The position numbers were made by a program, and so were the translations under genes. Below are positions 30,574-44,100 of a DNA stretch of 64,000 nt, one piece after another (the stretch's first letter is position 1; each line of letters starts with the position of its first letter). The notes below the pieces were generated by a model. That model was not told the origin of the DNA and did no database searches. It saw nothing but the letters and a program-made list of their open reading frames with translations. Source of the DNA: Ricordea florida. Its lineage: Eukaryota > Cnidaria > Anthozoa > Corallimorpharia > Ricordeidae. The DNA lies in NCBI GenBank assembly GCA_949710005.1, contig OX453284.1, positions 5,445,235-5,509,234 on the forward strand. The letters are read 5' to 3'.

Positions 30574-33113
30574 CCCTTTGGAGCCCAGTGTCCGATATAT
30601 CGGACAGCAGAGTTGTCCGCAGTTATTTTAAGCAGCAGTCTCAAACAAAGTCGTTACCAGTCTCCAAACGATTATTTCAGCAAAAACACAAACACACGCC
30701 ATTTCGGTTAGATTGCCGCTATTTTCGTCAAATTTTTTCGATTTTGTGGGGGTTTGTTGAAAAGACAGGATTTAAAGTCCACTTGTAAACATGAGTAGAA
30801 GGCCTGTGACATATAGCACGCAGGATGTGCTCGATTATTTGGAAGGAAATTTTGCTATTCCCGAAGATGGTTTTGAGTCTGACATCGAGGGATTTGAAAG
30901 TGAAAGTGACGACGATTTGGAGCCAGAAATTATTCCGCATGCGGACCTTATGGAGCCAGATTATGAAATTGACTTGAGAAATGTTGTCATGGAAGACGAA
31001 GAAGCCGATGACACAGATAATTGTGAGTCTAGTGCAGCTATTGCTAAGTGCAACTATTCGTTCGAAGGTTTAGAATGGACAGATGCACCTGAAGAGGTAC
31101 CAGCTATTCCTGAGTTTAGAGAGAATGTTGGGCCAGCTGTAGCATGCTCTGCTGAAATGTCTCCATTGGGTTACTTTCTCGTCCTTGTTGACAACCACAT
31201 GTTGACTTCAATTGTTCGAGAAACAAACAGGTTTGCAATCCAATGCCTTACGGCGAATGGAAAAGATCCTAACTCATGGGTAGCAGTGACTTTAGAGGAG
31301 CTAAAAGCTTTTCTAGGTTTGATTATTGCCATGAGCATCCATTCTTTGCCTTCTCTGAGAGATTATTGGAAGGATGACTGGGTTTTAGGTGTCCCTGAAT
31401 TTGCAAAAGTGATGCCAAGGAACAGATTTCTGGATATAAATAGATATTTACATCTAAATGATAACTCGAAGATGCCAACACGTGAATCTCCTGATGTGGA
31501 TAAACTTTTCAAACTAAGGCCATTCCTGGAAAGCTTACAAGCTAATTTTACTCACTGCTATAATCCTCACAAGGAACAAGCCATTGATGAAGCAATGATT
31601 AAATACAAAGGTAGGACTTCTCTCAAACAGTATATGCCAATGAAACCCATCAAACGTGGTATAAAAGTGTGGTGTAGAGCAGATAGTCATTCAGGATACT
31701 TGTGTGACTTTGACATATACACTGGACGTCATCGTGATGGTATTCAGAGGGGGCTGGGCTACTCCGTTGTCACCTGCCTTTGCCGGGGAATAGAGGGAAA
31801 GTGGTACAATGTCTACTTTGACAATTTTTTCACATCATATCCTCTGCTAGAAGATCTTTATTGTAAGAAAATTCTAGCTTGTGGAACTGTTAGACAGGGA
31901 CGAAAAGAATTCCCTGCAGTTCTTTTTGACAAGAATACAATCAAAACAATGAAAAGGGGAGAGACGGTCTGGAGGATGAAGGTTCCTATCCTTGCTCTAA
32001 CATGGATAGACAACAAACCAGTGACCATTTCTGGCACAACAACTGGCATTCCTGAAGAGCAACTACCTGAAGTGCAAAGAAGGAAAAAAGATGGCACCCT
32101 TGAGAATGTTGCCTGTCCTCCCATTATTTCAACTTACAACTGCTACATGGGTGGAGTTGACAAAAATGATCAAATGAAGTCTTATTATGGCATTAACATA
32201 TCTGGAAAGAAATGGTGGACAATGGTTTTCTTTGACCTCATTGACAGGGCAATATTCAATGGAAAAGTATTGTTCAATGAATCCCCCCACACTTCAAGAA
32301 AAAGCTTGAAGGATTTCAAGGTTGATTTAGCGAAGTTGCTCATTGGTAACTTTTGTTCTCGACGAAAGCGTGGGAGGTCCTCTCTCGATAATCAACAAGC
32401 AAGGTTTGTGGAGAGGCATTTTCCTGACTTCCTGCCAATGAATGACAATGGGAGGAGGATGGAGAGAAGATGTGTCATTTGCTCTGGGGCCAACATCAGG
32501 AAAAAAACAAGCTATTATTGCCCTGACTGTGATGTTGGACTATGTGCCGCACCTTGCTTTCGCATGTATCATCAACGTTGAAAGTTATGTTGAGGTCATC
32601 AACTGAACTATTTTACTGATGTAATGCTTCTTTGTTCTTTGAACTTTAACCAATAGCATTAAATCCAGCTCATCTTAAGGAACAGTGAGATTTTGAGACA
32701 TTTTCTGAAACTTAGAGAATTATTGCGCAACTACCCAGTTGTCTGAAATCAGGCATAGAAAATCTTGAGGTTGAGTAAATTTCTTAAATGTAGAACCAAA
32801 AGAATCCCTGATAGTTAATCAATCAATCTGTGTGGTTATTGGAATTTTCATGTTTATTTTTTGACCTCCATGGCTATTTAATTATTTTATTTGAATATGA
32901 CGTAACACAGAAGTTAATAATTAAACTGTTATAATGGTATCATATCACATCAGATACCTTGCTAAAATCACTCAAAATAAATTGCAATTATTAAGGATCC
33001 TAATACTTTTTACAGAATGTGATTATACTAAAAAGCTAAAAAGATATGATAGTTTTATCTTGCTTCGTTTAAGTTTTAAAAAATCCTTTAAAATTAATTT
33101 GGGCTCCAAAGGG
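30574..33113 (+). mobile_element. Complete piggyBac element
   Basis: TIRs CCCTTTGGAGCCC (30574-30586) and GGGCTCCAAAGGG (33101-33113) match over all 13 bases and are flanked by TTAA (30570-30573, 33114-33117), the piggyBac target site. Length 2540 bp. A sub-terminal palindrome TGTCCGATATATCGGACA lies just inside the left end. The single ORF is intact, so the element could be autonomous. Confidence 0.95.
30791..32581 (+). CDS. piggyBac transposase, intact, 596 aa
   Basis: Cuts and joins piggyBac ends at TTAA sites in the nucleus by an RNase-H-like DDD mechanism. The first ~80 residues are acidic, as usual. Catalytic aspartates are visible: D266 in AIDEAMIKYKGR, D344 in VYFDNFFTSYPLL and D457 in MGGVDKNDQM. 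The C-terminus has a cysteine-rich zinc-binding domain (CVICSG, then CPDCDVGLC and PCFRMYH) that binds the terminal repeats in the family. Length agrees with the ~590-residue insect enzyme. It is transcribed from the element's left end. No stop or frameshift was seen. PGBD-like domestication is unlikely because perfect TIRs and TTAA duplications remain. Confidence 0.95.
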   Translation: MSRRPVTYSTQDVLDYLEGNFAIPEDGFESDIEGFESESDDDLEPEIIPHADLMEPDYEIDLRNVVMEDEEADDTDNCESSAAIAKCNYSFEGLEWTDAPEEVPAIPEFRENVGPAVACSAEMSPLGYFLVLVDNHMLTSIVRETNRFAIQCLTANGKDPNSWVAVTLEELKAFLGLIIAMSIHSLPSLRDYWKDDWVLGVPEFAKVMPRNRFLDINRYLHLNDNSKMPTRESPDVDKLFKLRPFLESLQANFTHCYNPHKEQAIDEAMIKYKGRTSLKQYMPMKPIKRGIKVWCRADSHSGYLCDFDIYTGRHRDGIQRGLGYSVVTCLCRGIEGKWYNVYFDNFFTSYPLLEDLYCKKILACGTVRQGRKEFPAVLFDKNTIKTMKRGETVWRMKVPILALTWIDNKPVTISGTTTGIPEEQLPEVQRRKKDGTLENVACPPIISTYNCYMGGVDKNDQMKSYYGINISGKKWWTMVFFDLIDRAIFNGKVLFNESPHTSRKSLKDFKVDLAKLLIGNFCSRRKRGRSSLDNQQARFVERHFPDFLPMNDNGRRMERRCVICSGANIRKKTSYYCPDCDVGLCAAPCFRMYHQR

Positions 33114-33465
33114 TTAAAGTGTAGATAACAAAATCCAAGGTCGTGGAAGTAAACTGAACAAACTGACTGCAGCTGCGTTACAATGTTATTTTGTTTACGT
33201 CATTGCGTCTAAGTGGGTTTGGTAGCGCATGCGCAAGTGCATATCAAAAGGAAGTCAGTTTCAACGTGCTCGCTCTGATATAGTCAAAAATACGAAGTGA
33301 GAGAGGAATTTGACGGTAGCTTATCCTGATGATATTCAACAGTAAACAGCATCCAATGAGAACGCCGGATTTCTAACGAACGTTAAATCTGCATGACCTT
33401 CATCGTTGTATATTCTTCAAGTTAAAAGATTCCAAGTATTTCCGTATTAACACACGCAGTACTTA

Positions 33466-33746
33466 GGGACGGACCATTAGAAAAGTGATGGGGGGGTGGG
33501 GAATTTTCAGGTTGCACGAATTTTTTTTTTTCACTCACTGCTTGTGTAGGAATTTTTTTCAGGTGAACCCCTCTGCACGAATCTTTTTTACTACGTGTAA
33601 AAAAGTCACAATTGGACCTTCCTTCTGCATGTATTTTTTTTTTTACCTTCTTCTTTGCATGAATTTTTTTCTTGGCATTTTCCCTTGCATGAATTTTTTT
33701 TTGTTTTATCCCCCCCCCCCTCATCACTTTTCTAATGGTCCGTCCC
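33466..33746. mobile_element. 281-bp Harbinger-type MITE, TSD TTA
   Basis: Ends GGGACGGACCATTAGAAAAG and its complement, flanked by TTA (33463-33465, 33747-33749). The interior is a set of degenerate units with TGCATGAATTTTTTT-like sequence. Same family as 28508-28702. Confidence 0.85.
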
Positions 33747-33789
33747 TTATTGCACTACATTACGGTTACTGGCTTTAACACACTACATA

Positions 33790-34112
33790 AAATGGTCACA
33801 CTGCTTCGTACTATTCACAACTGAGCAACTCTGTATAAAAGTTAGAACCACACTGTATAGTAAAACAAACAGTAGCACAGTACAGTACTGTTCAGTAGCT
33901 TTACAAAGAATGGTCACACTGCATGAGTTTGATCCACAGATGAAGAAGTTAGAACCACACTGTATAGTAAAACAAACAGTAGCACAGTACAGTACTGTTC
34001 AGTAGCTTTACAAAGAATGGTCACACTGCATGAGTTTGATCCACAGATGAAGAAGTTAGAACCACACTGTATAGTAAAACAAACAGTACCACAGTACAGT
34101 ACTGTTCAGCAG
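33790..34112 (-). repeat. ~106-bp satellite, three copies, inverted
   Basis: Three units in the orientation opposite to the main array (AGTTAGAACCACACTGTATA, GTACAGTACTGTTCAGTAGC, AATGGTCACACTGCATG). The two inner copies are nearly identical to each other. Confidence 0.9.
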
Positions 34113-34539
34113 CAATTTCTGAGTCAGTAGAAGACAGTTCTCTGACAATGTCGAAGTGAGAAGAGAACTGCCCGACCAGTAGTGTTTCAAAACTTTTATT
34201 TTGGGCTGTTTTTTCCTCTGTATGATACTACATTGCGGGCTTCAGTGTTGTGTGACAACGAAAAAAGGCCATTAATAGATCCTCATTATTGAGTCGTTCA
34301 TCGTCACTTTTTTGGCTATTTTTGAGGTATACTCCATGCCATTCAGTATTCAGATTTTAGATTTTTTTTGCGTTTTTTTTTTCTTGTTCCTCATTTTTTT
34401 AATTAGCGTGACTGAGCTGTTTGTTTGTAAGTGTTTGTTAAAATCACAAGCCACGGCTAGTTACAAAAGGCAAGTGCGGATGGTTCCTCATTCTAATTTC
34501 TTTCGGCCTTTCTTTCATCAATGAAATACTTTAATTAAA

Positions 34540-35500
34540 GACGCGTAGTCAATCGAACCGAAACCGAACCAAAAATCAACAGGGCAAAAAATTGGCGGTC
34601 GCACGGTCGCCAGTGGCGAGTTAAAACTGACCAGGGCTACCAAAAGTTAACTGAGGTTTGAATGCTGGATGTGCGACTATGCTACAGAATTTTGAAAAGT
34701 TGCAATGTAAATTATGCGAAGTACAAAGTTAAAAATAAAACTCAACATGTAGTTTACCACTGAGTTTTTAGTTCTGAAGTGGTAATTCCGAGCCGTTTTA
34801 ACAGTGATTTCACGAGCGATCCACATTCACAACATATAGACGCCATTTTGATTTTGTGATTGCCACGTGACTCTAACCAAAAAAAATCGCGGGCTACTTC
34901 ATTTTGGGATGGGCCACTAAGAATTCAAAGAAACTGGCCTGACTGACCACCAAGCACTGGAGTTAATTTTTAGCCCTGAAATTAATCGAACTTAATCGAA
35001 CTCAATCGTTCGATCATAGTTAGTCTCCTCTGGTTCGATTGGAGTTCGATTGCTTGGGTAATCGAACATAATCGAACTGGAACTCAGTTGGGTGAGTTCG
35101 ATTAATTTTGATTACCGAACTCAATCGACGCGTTTGGTTCGATTTTGTTCGGTTGAAAAGTAAAACGGCATACAACAACTGATAAGCATTCAGTCCCAAT
35201 AGAATTGGAAGGATTTCACTCTTTCACCGAGTTTTAGCTAGAGGAACAAGTGTGAGAGATATATAAACAGTTTAATTAACTAAAATCTTTATTGTCTAGG
35301 TGAGTCTGGTCTTATGTTCGATTGTTGAAGTGTTCGATGGCGTTCGATTGATAAGCCGCTTCAATTATCGAACGTTCCATTTTCTTCATTGCGTTCGATT
35401 GGTAAAATTTTGGGTGAGTTCGATTTAGCTCGATTGCCGAACCAAATCGAACTCAATCGAGCGATTGAGTTCGATTACCGAAAGTTCGATTGGTACACAG
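34540..35500. repeat. Region rich in AATCGAAC/GTTCGATT motifs
   Basis: Two blocks, about 34975-35160 and 35310-35500, contain dozens of TCGAAC/GTTCGA motifs in both orientations, e.g. AATCGAACTTAATCGAACTC and GGGTGAGTTCGATT in each block. An outlying GTCAATCGAACCGAAACCG lies at 34549. Probably a non-autonomous element with arrayed binding motifs; termini and TSD not found. Confidence 0.5.
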
Positions 35501-38500
35501 TAGTAAAAAAATCGAGAATCGACTTTGCACTTTGCATATTATGTGGATCTATAATCCCTATTGGGATGTGAATGCAAGAGAGCGAAACTGTTGCCAACAG
35601 CGTTGTTGTGAGCCCATAACATATCACATAGGCATTTAAACAATAGAATTAAGATGCCTCTAGAAAATAATTCATTCATAACCACAAATGCCCTGTGGGA
35701 GATGTTTCGGATGACCCAAATCGTCTTTTGCAGAAGTTTTACGGATCCGCAATAAACGAGCTCTCTCAACTACCTTTAATTTGGAGCAAAAGACGGGAAA
35801 GAAAAGGTTTGAATATCCAATTGAACAGTGCGAGCCATCATTGTTGTGTGTTGTCTAATGGCGCTTTGTATTCGGTTCAAATGAACATTCCCATGTCCGC
35901 CAACACCAACTGAGAGAACAGGTAAGGAAGTTCGACTTGATTTTGCGTTATTTTCGCTCCGCGCTCCATACGACTCTCATGAAAGCTAAGTTAAACAGTT
36001 TTGGGGACCATAGTTTTGGGAACTTCAAGGTAACTCATTCGGCTATGTTAGGAATGCCACACTTAAAATATTACCGTTTCTTCGTCAATTCCGACTCAGA
36101 GCTAAATTACACAACGAACCAGCAAAACATGCGAAATATTCAGTGGAAAGTTCCACAAAATTCATATTCCGACGTTGATAAGGCTAAATGATTCAGCTTT
36201 TATTAGTTTACTGTATTTGCTTGAAAACATCGGTCGAGATGTAGTTGCGTGTTGTTTCTTGCACAATAAAACAAATTCTTTAGAATGCAAATTTCTTTGA
36301 GGAAACGTTAGTCAATTAAGCTGGCAAACTGACCTAAAAATATTGAGTCAATATTTAGATTCCTCTGAAACTTTTAAAACATATTAAAACATCGTTTATT
36401 TTCGCATTTGTATTTTTGTAGAATGAGTAGAACCCGCGCAATAGTTTATTGAATCGCGCAGTCCACTTAAGGGTTTCGGAATTCAAAAATCTAATAGCTA
36501 TATGCATATTTGTGTGATTACGGCAATGTTATTGTAATCGCAAGTTTAATTTAAGAGTTTTTTCTTCTGTATGGGATGAACCGTCTTCTTTAATACGCAA
36601 CGATCTACGAGATTTTTTCTTGTTTGTTTTTATTTACGCCAAGGCATAATTTTGCGAGATGAAATGGTATGCTACTCAATTTGAAACGCGGTAACCCAAG
36701 AGGGAGGATCATGTGTTCATTTCCACGCACTTAGAACTTCGTTTTCTTCGCGCTCATCTGTGCTTTTATATCATTCTGGAAGAATTCAGTTTTTAACTTT
36801 CGTTTTCAGCTTTGGACTCAATCATGTGATTGGAAAACTAAACTCATAATCATTGAACATTTTAGCAAGCTGCTCAACTGAACCGCTCTGATTCGGAAGC
36901 CGGCATAATTTGGTTAACTAACTGTGGAGACTGTTCGACAAACAGCTTACACTTTAAAGTACATTTGTTTTCGACATCGGCATGTGTGTTTTGGAACAAA
37001 CAGCTGCGAATAAAGCTACCAACTTACTCCAGCTTGAGGGGGAAAATTGAATTAAGTTTGTTTGAAATCTCAAATATTTGAATTGCTTGAGCAATTAAAC
37101 CAACCTGTTTATCAACTTATTGTGACTTATTGCAAGTCAATATTTGCTTGGTATGGACAACGATAATTATTTAGACATGTCGTTTAGTAAATAGAAGAAT
37201 CATAAAAGGCTTCAAAAGGCTAGACATGAGAGAATTCACTTTAGGGATTAGTTCGTGCTTGTATCTGTCGCCAATTGAGGCAAACGTAACACAAGTATTT
37301 TCAGTTGCTTTAAAGTTAATAAAACCTAAAAAAACAGTTGGTAAAATTATTATAAAACTGTGATGAGGCTTTTGTCGTTGTCTTTGTTTGATGGCAAGAA
37401 TAGAACATGACGATAACACAGTATATTTAACAAGTACAACTTTGCAAGTATTTTGATATTGATAGGGCTGGGGAAGTATTGTACTGATCTATGATTTTTC
37501 TCCGTGATCGTCGAACCGTTCGCTGCAAGATATCCTTGTTTAGACAATTGAGTTCTTCAAAAGCAAAATTATTTGTATGCAAAATTTATTCGGAATAAAA
37601 AGCTACATAAGTAAACTTCGTTTGAGTTTGCGCCAAACTGAAGTAGTACTTGCATAGCCACCAATTCGAACTGATTTTCTGAGATTAACCAACGTATAAA
37701 TACATTAAAAATATGTTAAAATTGAGGATACCAGGGAAGATTATAAATATAAAAGCAAACCTGTACTTGCCAAGGCAAGAAGTCACAGTTTCAAATCAAG
37801 ATATAAAATAATCTAGCTACTATTACGTAAGTTTTGATTTACATTGTAAGGCGCTTAATGATCTGCTATTTAAAAAGCGCGGAGGACTGAGTAGATGAGA
37901 TTTTTTGCAACAGCAAGACCGGCTTGTTATCGCTTTTGATTTAAATTGTTGTCAGCTTAAGTACAAAGGTGAATTGCTAAGGCCATGTAAAACGTTTGTA
38001 AACTTTTTCACCCTGTGAAAAAGTTTCAAAGATTCTGAGAGCGAAATTATTTTCACTGAACTCATGATCTAGCGCACCAGTAAGGTTAACCTGTTTATCG
38101 CCCTTACAATGTTCGGAAAAAGCAAATGAACGAAAAAGGTTTTCCAGCGAAACAACAAGGGGAAGTTTTTATAATTTCAGTGACAATGACAACCTGAGAG
38201 AACTTCAGTTAGCAATGGAGAAGCAAGTGCTTTGTTGTAAAAAACAAATGGTGCATTCTCAGTCCTTCTCTCTACTTATGGATAAAGAATAACGCAAAAT
38301 GTTAAGAAGGGTGCAACGAAACCACTCGCTTTTCCTGCTGTTCTACTTTATATTTTATGGGGTCAACTGTTATGAATAAAACGAGAACGAGTATGCTGTT
38401 TGTTAAAAAAAACATTTAATGGGCTATTTCATGCGGTCTTTCATTCTCTAACGAACATAATCCAACGATTGCTATTGAGGTTGATGACGTGTCCATCAGT

Positions 38501-40790
38501 GTACCCAAGCCCTTTCCAGAATGAGTTTTAACTTCCTAAAATCACTCGCCAACCAAACTTACAAACAACGTATGATCGTCATAGGCTTAGAACGAACAAT
38601 CGAGAAACAAAACTGCCGAATCTAAACCTCTAAGAATCTAAAGCTTCATCTTCCAACACTGAATTGAAATAATCGTTGAGGAATTTGCGGAGTTCTGAAT
38701 ATGCAACTTTTGAGATTTATTGTTAGTGTTCTTTTATACTCGTCATGCGTATGATACCTGTGCTAATGGACTAACCGGCCCCCTGTGCTCAAGTTTGCAA
38801 GTCTCATAAGATTTCAATTTGCAGTGCGTCAGTGCATAGATTTGACAAACCCACACAATTTGTTTCAAACGCGGTTGCCGTTAAGCCAGATCTTATGACA
38901 GACAGAGAATATTTAAAAGTGCTAAATCAAAAACTGCCAGGTCCACTTGAAGAACAGATTTCTAATTAAAAGAAATCATTCGGTAGTAATAAAGGATTTA
39001 TTTGTTTTATTGTAGAGAATTGGTCATAGGTCGCGTTATGACATATATGAAACACAGTCACCTTGGCTATGTGACCAACGGAGTAGCGTCGATGGTCTAA
39101 AATAAGCCTTAAAAATAACCCGCTGAATATGTTTACCGCTATTATGAACTTGTGATCAACCGAGAAAGCAGGTAAAAGGGAAACAGATTCACACATATAT
39201 TTATTTATTGTTTCGCAAGTGACAGATTTATCACCGAAGAACTGATGGTTCAGTAAAAAAGCCAGATCATGAAGGCTTTTATAACCAAACTTGCTACAAG
39301 CCACAGTTTCAGTTTCTCGTAACAGTTTAAGTGACCTTCGAGTATCTCTGTTCAATGCTAACGTGAAAAGTCTAGAATGTTTTGGTAGGTGCACACCTAA
39401 AATTTTCACTGAATGTTCGGGACTCGGAGTCATGCTATAAAAACTGACTTAAGCTTTTGTGTCGGTTTATTTTAAATATAACAGCGCTTTTCTCGTGATT
39501 TGCGAATGTAGTAATATTTATCAATTTTTAGGCGTGTCGGCATAATTAATGGTGTTTCCTTGCTTTAAAGGGAGTTATACCGATTTTGACATTTTCTTAG
39601 GCAAGGTTTTTATTATAGCTCACAACAGGAGATCCAGTACTACAGAGTCATCTATTAATCATTGGTGACTATTTTCTTGTCAAGCGCATCTTGTGATGAG
39701 GTCCTCAAGACAAAAAGCATAAGACTGTTGCACTAAATACGATAAGCCTTAATATTCCTTTACTTTGCTCATATCTCATTCCACCGATTCCACCATATTT
39801 ATCATGAGACTAACGAAATAAAAAGGTTAAGAACTAAAGTCCTGTATAAACAAATTTGTGCTGGATAATAAATCAAACAGATGAGCCCTCGCTCTAAGAC
39901 CTCTAATAGCAAATGCAAAAGGCAATTGTAGATAACTCCATACTTTGAAGTTTTCCTGCAGGACTTCTTAAGCTACATTCCAGTCCTCTTCAATAATGCG
40001 TGTATGGTTTACAGGCATTTAGAAGTCACTATAGATACTGTTGATCAAGAAATCTGTAAAAAAAACCTAGTTTACTTCAATGTCGTTTTGTATTGTGTGA
40101 CGTCCGCAACCCATCATAAGGAGCTTTCTTCTTCCTTATATTCTTGATGACGAGCGTTTTGACAGACTGAGTTTTTTTTTGGAGAAACGCCCAGTTCGCA
40201 AGAAACGATGGTATTTTCGCTGAAGTTTGCACATTTTGGCAAAAGCAATATACCATCTATACTGTAGCTGCCAAGTAAGCTGTGTGCAAAAAATATTTGT
40301 CCTCCATATTTCATTTTCCCGTAGTAAAGTACAATCAATTTGCAATCGCATAACGCCCTTCAGCAATCGCGAACATCATCGCACACTGCAAACAGGTTAG
40401 CGGTCTTGATGGAGGTGGGTTGGTTTTCAAAACGTCTGTTCCTAGCAAAGAAACCCCAACTTGACCAACCCTTTGCAATGATTTGAAGCAGTATTACAAA
40501 ACTAGACAAGCTCTCAGATGAGGCGAAGTGCCAAGAACCTGTTTCCAAAAAACGCCCGATGCACGAAGTGGTAATAGGGAAGAGGATACTCCTAGTAATG
40601 GACTCCTGCTGACGTTTAGTTTCACAAAACGAACAAAGGATGTTTCTTGTTTTAACCCTGGTTTAACTTCGACTTCGATCTGTGCATGCCTTCGTTGATC
40701 ACCTTTTTCTGGATGTTTGAAACCCCGATGAAGCCGAAAAGCTATTTTGATCAACGTAAAACATTGCATTGAGACAAGAATTCTCTTGAA
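35501..40790. other. Long gene-poor interval, nothing recognised
   Basis: Mostly AT-rich unique-looking DNA. A 155-codon minus-strand frame at 38966-39433 is the longest; it has no motif I recognise and no flanking exon structure. A minus-strand frame at 40494-40769 is also unrecognised. No convincing TIR pairs were seen. Confidence 0.45.
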
Positions 40791-40805
40791 ACTCTTCTAA
40801 AACCA

Positions 40806-41015
40806 TGGTAGTGTACTATACAGTGTGGTTCTACCTTTTACATCAGTGGACCAAACCATGCTGTGACCATTCTTTGTAAAGCTACTGAACATTACAGTAC
40901 TGTTTTACTGTCTGTTTTCCGATGCCTTACGTGATGTTAACCATGTTTTTCATTTGTGGATCAAACCAAGTAATGCCGGAGACCGTTTTTTGGAAAGATA
41001 TTAAAACGTTATGTA
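40806..41015 (+). repeat. ~106-bp satellite, two degraded copies
   Basis: Contains GTGTACTATACAGTGTGG, CCATTCTTTGTAAAGCTACT and a more decayed second copy. It lies about 180 bp upstream of the discoidin-ZP start codon, so it may be in the promoter or 5' UTR. Confidence 0.75.
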
Positions 41016-41190
41016 TTATGATGTTGTCTATTTTACCTCTCAGTGATTCCATTTTTCTCATAACATTCTTTTTTATTTATTTATTTATTTATTTTTGATT
41101 TATTTATAATCTATTAATATATTTCAGCCTTTTGAAAACCTCTGGCTTTAGTGGAGTTAACTAATCCCGTTCGCTAAAGCAAATAGAAGA

Positions 41191-44100
41191 ATGAAGTCCT
41201 TTTGGCTGGCGACATTTACCGTGGTTCTGCATTTTTTGACTTTAACAAATGGTAAGTAAACAGTGGACTTGATGGAGCCGAGTTCCGTTAACGCCGGTCT
41301 CACCTTCTGTGAAATCCCCGTAGTTTTTAAAGGTGTTTGTAGTTCATTTCTACTACAATTCCACTTGAGCGGTGCGCGGTGCGTCAGTAAAAACGAATGA
41401 AAAAAAAACTGAAATTTCTTAAATAGTTGGTCTGCTTCTAAAGAAGAGGCAGGGAGCTAAATTTATTAGCGAGTAGGGGAGGAGTCACACTGTGTCACAC
41501 CAAGGGCTATGTTTTGATGAAAAACACTTTTCTTTCGGATAAGCCGTGAGCGAGGATGGGGGGGGGGGGGGGAGAGGGGAGGTAGCAAATATAAACCAGT
41601 ACGATTTTATGTTACCATGATACAAAAACAAAAGCTAAAATCACGGTGTAGGCAGGGTACACCTAACAGACTAATATTGGGTAGGAAACACTTCGACATT
41701 AATTCTTCATTCTCTTTGAAACTTTTTAGGTGCTTGCCTTGATTACCCAAGAAACCCAGTTGGGATATCCTACGAGCTTAGATTCACAGTTGCGTTCATA
41801 AGCGATTCCGAAATAAGTAACAGTACTAATAATGGCACAAACGAAGCAAAATCTGGCCGGTTACATCACGAGTCAGGCGCATGGTGTGCCTCCAATAATG
41901 ACGATGATCCATACCTTGAGATCGATCTTGGCATTGACTACGTAATTTGTGCTGTTGAAGTTCAAGGACTTACAGGGGACACTTCCACATTTACAAACTT
42001 CACATTATCTTACCACGCCAATGGAACCACAACCTTTACAGATTTGGACCAGGTAATGAACAACAACAAACCCAATTTCTTGTACCAATCACAAATCATT
42101 AACTTGATTTACAGACTATAAACTTAATAAAGTAAATAAAGGAGTATCGACTTCCTAAAATAACTATTAAATAGATTTAGGCAAACCTAAAAGCGGAGCT
42201 CCTCACACAGTCCCTCCAAAAACGCTTGAAAACTTGTAGGAAGAAAATCTTTCCTCCAAAACCGCTATGAATAATCCGCTTTTTCAGCAAAACATTGTAG
42301 ACTGCTGTAGACTGCTGGCTGTACTGTAGGTTGTGTAGCCGCGGCAAGCAGCTAAAAACGCCCGCGAAAAACAAAGCCTCGTTTCGGTTTAAGACCTTCT
42401 AAATATCCCGGATGACTATGGCCGCCATGTTGGGGCAACGTCGTCGTCGTCGTCGTCGTCGACGCTAGGCGCACGCGCCCGCGAGCCATGCTGGTACCCA
42501 CGATGACCATGGAAACTGAAACGCGTGGTTTTCTCAATTTATATCCTCGCACGGTAGTTATGGGGCTCCGCTCTGCGGCTCTTCGAGCCGCTGTGGAGCT
42601 CCGCTAATATCCCAAATCCTGGCTAGACAATGAATGAAGGAGGTGACCATTTTATGGAAAGTTACTGAAACTGAAGTATTGTACTGTGGTACTGTATGCT
42701 TTACTATATAGTGTGGTTCTAACATTTTCATCCCTGGATCAAACCATGCAGAGTGACCATTTTTTGAAATGCTACTGAACAGTACTGTACTGTGGTACTG
42801 TTTGTTTTACTTTACAGTGTGGTTCTAGCTTTTTCATCTGTGGATAAAACCGTGCAGTGCGGTGACCATTCTTTGTAAAGCTACTGAACAGTGCTGTACT
42901 GTGATAAAGTTTGTTTTACTATACAGTGTGGTTCTAGCTTTTTCATCTGTGCATAAAACCGTGCAGTGCGGTGACCATTCTTTGTAAAGCTACTGAACCG
43001 TACTGTACTGTGGTACTGTTTGTTTTACTATACAGTGTGGTTCTAACTTTTTCATCTGTGGATCAAACAATGCAGTGTGACCATTCTTTGGAAAGCTACT
43101 GAACAGTGCTGTACTGTGATACAGTTTGTTTTACTATACAGTGTGGTTCTAACTTTTTCATCTGTGGATCAAACAATGCAGTGTGACCATTCTTTGGAAA
43201 GCTACTGAACAGTACTGTACTGTGGTACTGTTTGTTTTGCTATACAGTGTGGTTCTAACTTATTCATCTGTGGATTAAACCAGGCAGTGTGACCATTCTT
43301 TGAAAAGCTACTGAACAGTACTGTACTGTGGTTAATTATATATATATAATTAATTAATTGCATGCATGTGATTCTAGCTTTTTCATCTGTGAATCAAACC
43401 AGGCAGTGTGACCATTCTTTGAAAAGCTACTGAACAGTACTGTACTGTGGTTAATTATATATATATAATTAATTAATTGCATGCATGTGATTCTAGCTTT
43501 TTCATCTGTGAATCAAACCATGCAGTGTGACCATTCTTTTTAAAGCTACTGAACAGTGCTGTACTGTGATACAGTTTGTTTTACTATACAGTGTGGTTCT
43601 AACTTTTTATCTGTGGATCAAACCATACAGTGTGACCATTCTTTGTACAGTTTGTTTTACTATACAGTGCGGTTCTAGCCTTTTCATCTGTGGATAAATC
43701 CGTGCAGTGCGGTGACCATTCTTTGTAAAGCTACTGAACAGTGCTGTACTGCGATACAGTTTGTTTTACTATACAGTGTGGTTCTAGCTTTTTCATCTGT
43801 GCATAAAACCGTGCAGTGCGGTGACCATTCATTGTAAAGCTACTGAACAGTGCTGTACTGTGATACAGTTTGTTTTACTATACAGTGCGGTTCTAGCTTT
43901 TTCATCTGTGGATAAAACCGTGCAGTGCGGTGACCATTCTTTGTAAAGCTACTGAACAGTGCTGTACTGTGATACAGTTTTTTTTACTATACAGTGTGGT
44001 TCTAACGTTTTATCTGTGGATCAAACCATGTAGTGTGACTATTCTTTGAAAAGCTACTGAACAGTACTGTACTGTGATACACAAGAAATTGGATAAATCA

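Noticed and set aside
33422..33778. Lys-rich and Phe-rich frames on opposite strands
   Set aside because: Both derive from the T-rich interior of the TTA-flanked MITE at 33466-33746.
38966..39433. 155-aa minus-strand frame in the gene-poor interval
   Set aside because: Longest frame there, but no recognisable motif, no signal for splicing or capture, and a length that can arise by chance in 64 kb.
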